A stretch of 11,872 bases of DNA from Calditrichia bacterium (lineage in GTDB: Bacteria > Calditrichota > Calditrichia > RBG-13-44-9), in contig JALXCH010000552.1 of the NCBI GenBank assembly GCA_026991005.1, forward strand, positions 1 to 11,872, written 5' to 3'. The notes under the pieces were generated by a model. It made no database searches. It was not told the DNA's origin and saw only the letters and a program-made list of their open reading frames with translations. The position numbers and the translations under genes were made by a program. Below, one piece after another: positions 6,685 to 11,872 of this stretch; position 1 is the stretch's first letter, and each line of letters starts with the position of its first letter.

Positions 6685-8136
6685 ATGAATCCGGCAATCG
6701 TGACGCGTTTCGCTCCCAGTCCCACCGGTTATTTACATGTGGGTGGTGCCCGTACCGCATTATTCAATTATTTGTTCGCTCGGCAACAAGGTGGTTTATT
6801 TCGCCTGCGCATCGAGGATACCGACCGGGAGCGCTCCAGCGAGGAGATGACCCGCCAGATTTTCGACAGCCTGGAGTGGCTGGGACTGGAATGGGATGGC
6901 GAGGTGGTCTTTCAGGGAGCGCGTGCGGACATCCATCGCCAGGTGGCGTACCGACTTCTGGAAGAAGGGAAAGCCTTCCGCTGTTTCTGCACCCGCGAAG
7001 AGATTGAACGCAAGCGTCAGGAAGCCCAGAAACGCAAAGAAACCTACCGCTACGACGGCACCTGCCGCCGACTTTCCCCGGAACAAATTCAGGAAAAGCT
7101 GAAAGCAGGCCTTCCCTATTCCCTGCGTTTCATTGTACCGGAGGGGATTACCAGCTGGGAGGATGAGGTGTACGGGCATATCGAAGTCCCCAACGCCGAG
7201 TATGGAGATTTCATTATCGTGCGCTCCGATGGGAGTCCCGTGTACCTGCTGGCGGTGGTGGTGGACGACCACGAGATGGGAATTACCCACGTCATTCGAG
7301 GGGCAGATCATATTTCCAACACCGCACGGCAAATCATGTTGTACCGGGCACTGGGCTGGTCGGTACCTCGTTTTGCCCACCTACCGCTCATTTTAGGCCC
7401 CGATAAACGGCGGCTGAGCAAGCGTCACGGTGCCACTTCGGTGGATGAATTCCGACGCATGGGTGTGCTTCCCGAAGCGCTGTTCAATTACCTGGCTCTG
7501 CTGGGTTGGTCGCCCGGGGACGACCGGGAAATCTTTAGCAAAGAAGAGCTGATTCAGGCTTTCTCCCTCCAGCGCATCTCTAAACAAAATGCGGTGTTCG
7601 ACGAGAAAAAACTATTCTGGATTAACAGCGAGTACATCTCTGCCCGCAGCGCCGAGGAGCTTTTCCCCGAAGTTACCCGACGCTGGGTGGAAGCCGGATA
7701 CATCACCGAAAAAGAAGTGCCCTTACGCCGGGGGTACTTGCTCCGGGTTATTGAATTGCTGAAATCCCGTATGCATGTATTGCAGGAATACGTTACTTAC
7801 GGCATTTATTATTTTCGGGATCCCGTACAGTTTGATCCCAAAGGGGTGAAAAAGCATCTAAAAGACCCACAGGTGTGGCAGCGGCTGGAGCTGGTCCTGG
7901 AACGCCTGAAAAAATTGAAGGATTTTCAGCAGGATGCCATCGAGCAGGAAATCCGGCAGCTGGCGGAAGAGCTGGGCATCTCGGCGGCTAAATTGATTCA
8001 TCCCATTCGGTTGGCCATTACCGGAATGTCGGTAAGTCCCGGGCTGTTTGAAGTGATGGAAGTGCTGGGCAAAGAAACGGTGCTCCGGCGGCTTCGGAAA
8101 TTTTTGTATAAGAAAGAGCAGTTCTCTGGAGAGTAA
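6685..8136 (+). CDS. gltX: Glutamyl-tRNA synthetase
   Basis: A 483-residue class I aminoacyl-tRNA synthetase that charges tRNA-Glu in the cytoplasm, of normal length. RFAPSPTGYLHVGGARTALFNYL at the N-terminus contains the HIGH-type motif (HVGG, 18-21) and DKRRLSKRHGA at 240-250 holds the KMSKS equivalent. LRIEDTDRERS (41-51), LEWLGLEWDE-like 63-72, VVVDDHEMGITHVIRGADHISNTARQ (191-216) and NYLALLGWSPGD (268-279) are also typical. Cys100, Cys102 and Cys127 match three of the four zinc ligands known from the E. coli enzyme; the histidine two residues after the third Cys is Arg129 here, so zinc binding is uncertain. AGAGGA lies about 7 bases before the ATG. Only 23 bases separate it from the following kinase gene. 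In some bacteria such enzymes also charge tRNA-Gln; that cannot be judged here. Confidence 0.97.
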   Translation: MNPAIVTRFAPSPTGYLHVGGARTALFNYLFARQQGGLFRLRIEDTDRERSSEEMTRQIFDSLEWLGLEWDGEVVFQGARADIHRQVAYRLLEEGKAFRCFCTREEIERKRQEAQKRKETYRYDGTCRRLSPEQIQEKLKAGLPYSLRFIVPEGITSWEDEVYGHIEVPNAEYGDFIIVRSDGSPVYLLAVVVDDHEMGITHVIRGADHISNTARQIMLYRALGWSVPRFAHLPLILGPDKRRLSKRHGATSVDEFRRMGVLPEALFNYLALLGWSPGDDREIFSKEELIQAFSLQRISKQNAVFDEKKLFWINSEYISARSAEELFPEVTRRWVEAGYITEKEVPLRRGYLLRVIELLKSRMHVLQEYVTYGIYYFRDPVQFDPKGVKKHLKDPQVWQRLELVLERLKKLKDFQQDAIEQEIRQLAEELGISAAKLIHPIRLAITGMSVSPGLFEVMEVLGKETVLRRLRKFLYKKEQFSGE

Positions 8137-8159
8137 CGTTACCTTAAACGAGGTATTCC

Positions 8160-9674
8160 ATGTCCCGCTGGAAAGTTCTGGTTGTGGACGACCAGAAAGA
8201 AATTTGTGAGAATCTGCAGGAACAGCTTCGGCTGGCCGGATTCAAAGCCGATGTGGCTAAAAATATGGTGGAAGCGGAATTCAAAATCTCCCGCTCCCAC
8301 TATGATATCGCCATCCTGGACATCATGCTGCCGGATGGAAATGGAATCGATGTGTTTCGTAAAATCCGGGAGGTTAATCCCGATGTGTACACCATCATGA
8401 TTACCGGAAACGCTACGGTAGAAACCACCATCCTGGCGCTAAACGAGGGGGTCAATTCCTTTCTGATTAAGCCCTTTTCCAACGAGCAGCTGCAGGCGTA
8501 TCTCATTCAGGCCGACCGCACTCTGCACCTGAAAGCCGAAAATCAGGCGCTGTTCCGGGAAATCCAGAAAAATCGCCAGTTCTACGAAGATCTGTTGAAT
8601 TCCTCCAGCGAGGCGATTCTGGTGCTGGATCTGGATTTTCACATTCGCTATTCAAATCGCGCTGCGGCAAATTTGTTTGGCGTGAATCCCGACCAACTCA
8701 CCAACGAACTGTTGAGCAATTTTATTGATGATGGCTACAAAATCCTTTCCCACATTTACCAGCAGCTTACTCTGGGCAAGCAGGTAGCCGGTTACCGGGT
8801 GGGGGTAAAAACGGGGGAGAAGAAATCCTGCGACGCCCATCTTACCGCCGATTTCCTGCACGATGCCGAAGGACGGGTGGAAGGGCTTATCATTAACCTC
8901 TCCAACACCATGATTCACGACGAATTGTTCAACCGCATTTTGCGGAAGGAGAAGCTGGCCACCATCATTCATCTGGCCAATGCGGTGGGACACGAAATTC
9001 GCAATCCCATTAACATCTTGTACGGACGCCTGCAACTGCTTGCCGAGGAATTGAACGACAGTAACTTCCAGCGTGCTTACCAGAGCATCCGTCGCCAGAT
9101 CGATCGCCTGTTGAACATTACCGAATTGCTGGGGAAATTTAACTTCCGGAAAGAAGATTCCATTCCTCACTCCATTTCCCTGACCGAAATTTTAAAAGAA
9201 GTGCTGCTGGAACGACAATCGATGTTTCAGGGGAAGAAAATCGCCATTATGCAGGATTATCCCCGGAACAATCCCGTGGTAGAAGGGAACCGCACCCAGT
9301 TCTCCGATGCCATCGGGTACTTGCTGGATGCCATTCTGGAATATGCGGAGGAGGGAAGTCAACTTACCATTAAAGGGCGCGAGACCCATGCCTATTCCGA
9401 TGCTCCCTGGTTCGAGTTGTATTTCGAAATTCCGGAATTTGGGCTGGCAGCGGACCAGATTCTGGATCCCTACAAAGGGGACGATTTACGCACCAACGGG
9501 ATGGTGGACATGGGACTCACCATCATGCACATGATTCTTACTAATTATGGAGCCCGGGTGGATGCCTTCGAAAATGATGGTACCACCGTGATTCGGTTAC
9601 AATTTCCCGTACCCGAGAAGCAAAGTAGGGAGAAAAAATCTTCCCATTCCCCGAGTAAGAAAAAAGCGAGTTAA
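8160..9674 (+). CDS. Receiver-PAS-histidine kinase-like protein with a degenerate ATPase domain
   Basis: A 504-residue cytosolic signalling protein without membrane segments. An N-terminal receiver (about 1-120) has Asp10/Asp11, phosphoacceptor Asp54, Thr82 and Lys104, all intact. A coiled linker leads to a PAS domain (about 140-250, from FYEDLLNSSSEAILVLD). The dimerisation/phosphotransfer helix carries VGHEIRNPINILYGR with His278 and the E-x-x-N phosphatase-type motif. The C-terminal ATPase region (about 340-485) keeps its order but not its signatures. The N-box reads GYLLDAILEYA with no Asn. The D-x-G-x-G box reads IPEFGLA. The G-x-G-L-G-L box reads MVDMGL. It may therefore not bind ATP. 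The tail is rich in Lys and Ser. GAGG lies 6 bases before the ATG. It follows gltX by 23 bases and precedes the NtrC-type gene by 24, implying co-transcription and partnership with that regulator. Confidence 0.9.
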   Translation: MSRWKVLVVDDQKEICENLQEQLRLAGFKADVAKNMVEAEFKISRSHYDIAILDIMLPDGNGIDVFRKIREVNPDVYTIMITGNATVETTILALNEGVNSFLIKPFSNEQLQAYLIQADRTLHLKAENQALFREIQKNRQFYEDLLNSSSEAILVLDLDFHIRYSNRAAANLFGVNPDQLTNELLSNFIDDGYKILSHIYQQLTLGKQVAGYRVGVKTGEKKSCDAHLTADFLHDAEGRVEGLIINLSNTMIHDELFNRILRKEKLATIIHLANAVGHEIRNPINILYGRLQLLAEELNDSNFQRAYQSIRRQIDRLLNITELLGKFNFRKEDSIPHSISLTEILKEVLLERQSMFQGKKIAIMQDYPRNNPVVEGNRTQFSDAIGYLLDAILEYAEEGSQLTIKGRETHAYSDAPWFELYFEIPEFGLAADQILDPYKGDDLRTNGMVDMGLTIMHMILTNYGARVDAFENDGTTVIRLQFPVPEKQSREKKSSHSPSKKKAS

Positions 9675-9684
9675 AAATAAATAA

Positions 9685-9701
9685 GGAGGGTTCGTGTTTT
9701 G
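9685..9701 (+). promoter_or_regulatory. Ribosome site fixing a TTG start
   Basis: GGAGG at 9685-9689 lies 9 bases before TTG at 9699-9701. The nearby GTG at 9694 runs into a stop after one codon, so TTG is the only start that includes the complete receiver beta-strand KTRILVVDDE. Confidence 0.8.
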
Positions 9702-11057
9702 AAAACCCGCATTTTAGTGGTGGATGATGAAGTCGATGCACTGGATCTCATGGAAGAGCTATTTGTTAAACATGGATATGAAACATATACCGCCCGTAAC
9801 GGTCTGGAGGCATTGAAAGTCATCAACGAGCGGGAACCGGATATTTTAATTTCGGACATGGTTATGCCCGAAATGGATGGAATTAAGCTGCTGGATGTGG
9901 TCCGGAAAAAATATCCGGATATTGCGGTAATTATGATTACCGCCCACGGCACCATCGAAACGGCGGTGGAAGCCATGAAAAAAGGTGCCAAAGATTACAT
10001 CCTGAAACCGCTGCGCCTGGACGAAATTCTCTCCAAGGTGGATACCATCTCGCAGCTGAAATCCCTGCAAAAAGAGAACGAGTACCTGCGCGAGAAGCTG
10101 TACCAGAAATACAATTTCAACAACATCATTGGCAAGAATCGCAAAATGCTGGAGCTGTTCGAGCTCATTAAAGACATCGCCAAAACCAACTCCACTGTTC
10201 TGATTACCGGGGAGAGCGGCACCGGTAAGGAACTCATTGCCAACGCCATTCATTTCAACAGCGACCGCATTAAAAAACCTTTTGTTAAGGTGAATTGTGC
10301 CGTGCTGGCGGAGAATTTGCTGGAGAGTGAGCTGTTTGGGCATGTAAAGGGAGCGTTTACGGGAGCCATTCGGGATAAGCTGGGGCGCTTCGAGCTGGCC
10401 AACGGTGGTACCATTTTTCTGGATGAAATTGGGGACATCTCCCCCAACATGCAGCTTAAGCTGTTGCGGGTGTTGCAGGAAGGGGAATTCGAACGCGTCG
10501 GTGGCACGGAAACCATCAAAGTGGATGTGCGCATCATTGCCGCCACCAACCGCAATCTGGAAGAAATGATGCGCAAAGGGGAATTCCGGCAGGATTTGTA
10601 TTATCGGTTAAATGTCATTCCTCTGGAAGTACCACCTTTGCGCGAGCGCAAGGACGATATTCCTCTGCTGGTGACCCACTTCATCGAAAAATTTAGCAAA
10701 CAGTTTAACAAGGAGATCGAAGCTATCGATGAAGATGCCATGAAAAGCCTGCAGAATTACACCTGGCCCGGCAACATTCGGGAGCTGGAGAATCTGATCG
10801 AGCGGGCGGTGGTACTCAATAAAACCGGTCGGCTGACGGTGAAGGATTTCCCGGATTATGTGGTGCATCAGGAAATCGGGAACGAGATTGAGCTGGATGA
10901 AGACAGCACCTTAACCGATATGGTGGACAATTTCGAGAAGCAGTTGATTTTGAAAGCACTGCGGGAGAACAACTTCAACAAACTGCGCACTGCCGAGAAG
11001 CTGGGAATTCACCGCAGCACCTTCATGTCCAAACTGAAAAAGTACGGGATTAACTGA
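9699..11057 (+). CDS. NtrC-family sigma-54-dependent response regulator
   Basis: A 452-residue transcription activator with the standard three parts. The receiver (about 1-120) has Asp9/Asp10, phosphoacceptor Asp53, Thr81 and Lys103. The AAA+ domain (about 142-378) has Walker A GESGTGKE at 171-178, the sigma-54-contacting GAFTGA loop at 218-223, Walker B GTIFLDEIGD at 237-246, an R-rich RQDLYYRLNVIPLEVPPLRER segment ending near 317, and WPGNIRELEN at 356-365. A Fis-type helix-turn-helix closes it (about 413-452, ALRENNFNKLRTAEKLGIHRSTFMSKLKKYGI). The intact GAFTGA loop predicts activation of sigma-54 promoters through ATP-driven remodelling. Targets are unknown and I saw no convincing sigma-54 promoter in the window. 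It starts at TTG, 24 bases after the kinase-like gene, with which it should form a two-component pair. Confidence 0.96.
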   Translation: MKTRILVVDDEVDALDLMEELFVKHGYETYTARNGLEALKVINEREPDILISDMVMPEMDGIKLLDVVRKKYPDIAVIMITAHGTIETAVEAMKKGAKDYILKPLRLDEILSKVDTISQLKSLQKENEYLREKLYQKYNFNNIIGKNRKMLELFELIKDIAKTNSTVLITGESGTGKELIANAIHFNSDRIKKPFVKVNCAVLAENLLESELFGHVKGAFTGAIRDKLGRFELANGGTIFLDEIGDISPNMQLKLLRVLQEGEFERVGGTETIKVDVRIIAATNRNLEEMMRKGEFRQDLYYRLNVIPLEVPPLRERKDDIPLLVTHFIEKFSKQFNKEIEAIDEDAMKSLQNYTWPGNIRELENLIERAVVLNKTGRLTVKDFPDYVVHQEIGNEIELDEDSTLTDMVDNFEKQLILKALRENNFNKLRTAEKLGIHRSTFMSKLKKYGIN

Positions 11058-11132
11058 AGGTAAATGACTGCGGTGGAGGAGGAAAGAGCGATTTTAGGGA
11101 GAGCAAAATTTTTTTAATGGTACAGAAAAATC

Positions 11133-11161
11133 TTGCTTTTTTTGCTGTAATTTCTTATAAT
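11133..11161 (+). promoter_or_regulatory. Strong sigma-70-like promoter in the CRISPR leader
   Basis: TTGCTT (11133-11138) and a perfect TATAAT (11156-11161) are 17 bases apart. It points into the array but lies about 225 bases before the first repeat. ATCTTG (11130-11135) and CAAGAT (11166-11171) form an inverted pair around it that could be an operator or a chance palindrome. Confidence 0.6.
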
Positions 11162-11385
11162 TCAACAAGATAAAAGTGGCGTTTGCGAAATTAATCGGGC
11201 GGAAACGTGCGCTGAAGAAAAAATTCAGGAAAAACAATGACTTACGAGAATTTTCTCTACGCACATATAAAAACAACAACTTACGTGCGATTTTCTCATT
11301 TTGAGACGGGAAAAAGGGGTGAAAATCGGGTTAATTTCGCAAATGCCCCTGTAGCTTATGGAATAGTGTAGGTTACAAGGGGACT
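11162..11385 (+). promoter_or_regulatory. CRISPR leader
   Basis: AT-rich, gene-free DNA directly upstream of the first repeat, as expected of a leader. It contains an imperfect direct repeat (11233-11257 and 11272-11297, sharing AACAA, ACTTACG and ATTTTCTC, one-base length difference), a small hairpin TCTCA-TTT-TGAGA at 11294-11306, and an inverted pair CCCCTGTA (11346-11353) / TACAAGGGG (11374-11382) ending three bases before repeat 1. Leaders carry transcription and spacer-integration signals; which of these elements serve that role is inference. Confidence 0.65.
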
Positions 11386-11872
11386 GTCTGAATAGCCCCG
11401 CAAATCAGAGGGGATTGAGACTTCAGTTACGCGTGAGTATTCACTGCCAGCACGTTCCAAGTCTGAATAGCCCCGCAAATCAGAGGGGATTGAGACTGGG
11501 AAATAACTAAAAACATCCTTGTTGATTTCCACTGCCGTCTGAATAGCCCCGCAAATCAGAGGGGATTGAGACTTCTTCTGGGAAAATCTCTTTGTTTTCG
11601 TGGCCATTAAGTCTGAATAGCCCCGCAAATCAGAGGGGATTGAGACTTTATGGGATGGGCATCCCTGGCATACGCAATTGTAAGTCTGAATAGCCCCGCA
11701 AATCAGAGGGGATTGAGACTCGACCCCAGGAGAGGCTATTACATCGTACTCAATCTCAGCTGTCTGAATAGCCCCGCAAATCAGAGGGGATTGAGACCTT
11801 GGGCAAGAACTCGATGCCTTCAACATCATCACTGCAGTCTGAATAGCCCCGCAAATCAGAGGGGATTGAGAC
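11386..11872 (+). CRISPR. CRISPR array, 7 repeats and 6 spacers, truncated at the window end
   Basis: Identical 36-nt repeats start at 11386, 11461, 11537, 11611, 11684, 11762 and 11837. Spacers are 39, 40, 38, 37, 42 and 39 nt and all differ. The repeat begins GTCTGAATAG, has CCCC and GGGG arms around a 10-base middle, and ends GGGGATTGAGAC. The outer eight bases at each end are inverted with one mismatch. The ATTGAGAC 3' end resembles the ATTGAAAC crRNA 5' handle of many type I and III systems, and the AT-rich leader is on the left; both support plus-strand transcription. Long spacers suggest type III or a long-spacer type I subtype rather than type II. The last repeat ends exactly at the window edge and is not degenerate, so more units probably follow. 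No cas gene is in the window. Visual scanning found no spacer match inside the window. Confidence 0.98.

Noticed and set aside
8133..8142. GTAACGTTAC, a perfect 10-base palindrome at the gltX stop
   Set aside because: Ten-base palindromes occur by chance, it overlaps coding sequence and there is no second copy nearby to suggest an operator.
11356..11832. A 158-codon minus-strand open frame
   Set aside because: It is made of CRISPR repeats and spacers; the repeated peptide comes from the 36-nt repeat, which happens to be open in more than one minus-strand frame.
11422..11836. Spacers that read as open peptides when reverse-complemented
   Set aside because: At about 13 codons, at least one of six frames is almost always open, so this is not evidence for the protospacer source.

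Overview
The window looks like chromosomal DNA from a free-living bacterium of moderate GC content. Genes are closely spaced and mostly have clear Shine-Dalgarno sites. A lipobox-bearing secreted protein and an NtrC-type sigma-54 activator argue for a diderm bacterium. Palindromic GCAGGC-TTTAT-GCCTGC repeats between genes and the general protein flavour make me think of the FCB/Calditrichota neighbourhood, but that is a low-confidence impression and no marker here settles it.

Left part (1-4096, all minus strand): the N-terminal part of a class Ib aspartate aminotransferase, cut by the window edge; phosphate acetyltransferase (pta) with a hairpin terminator behind it; a gene-poor stretch (1864-2507); a diiron ferritin/rubrerythrin-like protein; and a lipoprotein of the endonuclease/exonuclease/phosphatase fold. 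The gene-poor stretch holds what may be a separate plus-strand unit. It has mutually exclusive RNA pairings, one of which buries the ribosome site of a 24-codon ORF, and it ends at a strong, probably bidirectional terminator.

Middle (4097-6222, plus strand): an intergenic block with direct and palindromic repeats, then a two-helix LapA-domain protein and a sodium:solute symporter.

Right part (6586-11057, plus strand): a probable operon of gltX (glutamyl-tRNA synthetase), a receiver-PAS-histidine kinase and an NtrC-family activator. The kinase keeps its receiver and H-box but has lost the recognisable ATP-binding boxes. It may therefore work as a phosphotransfer or phosphatase partner of the adjacent activator rather than as a kinase.

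End (11058-11872): an AT-rich leader with a strong sigma-70-like promoter and internal repeats, followed by a CRISPR array of seven identical 36-nt repeats and six spacers of 37-42 nt. The array runs off the window edge. There are no cas genes in the window, so its effector type cannot be read directly.
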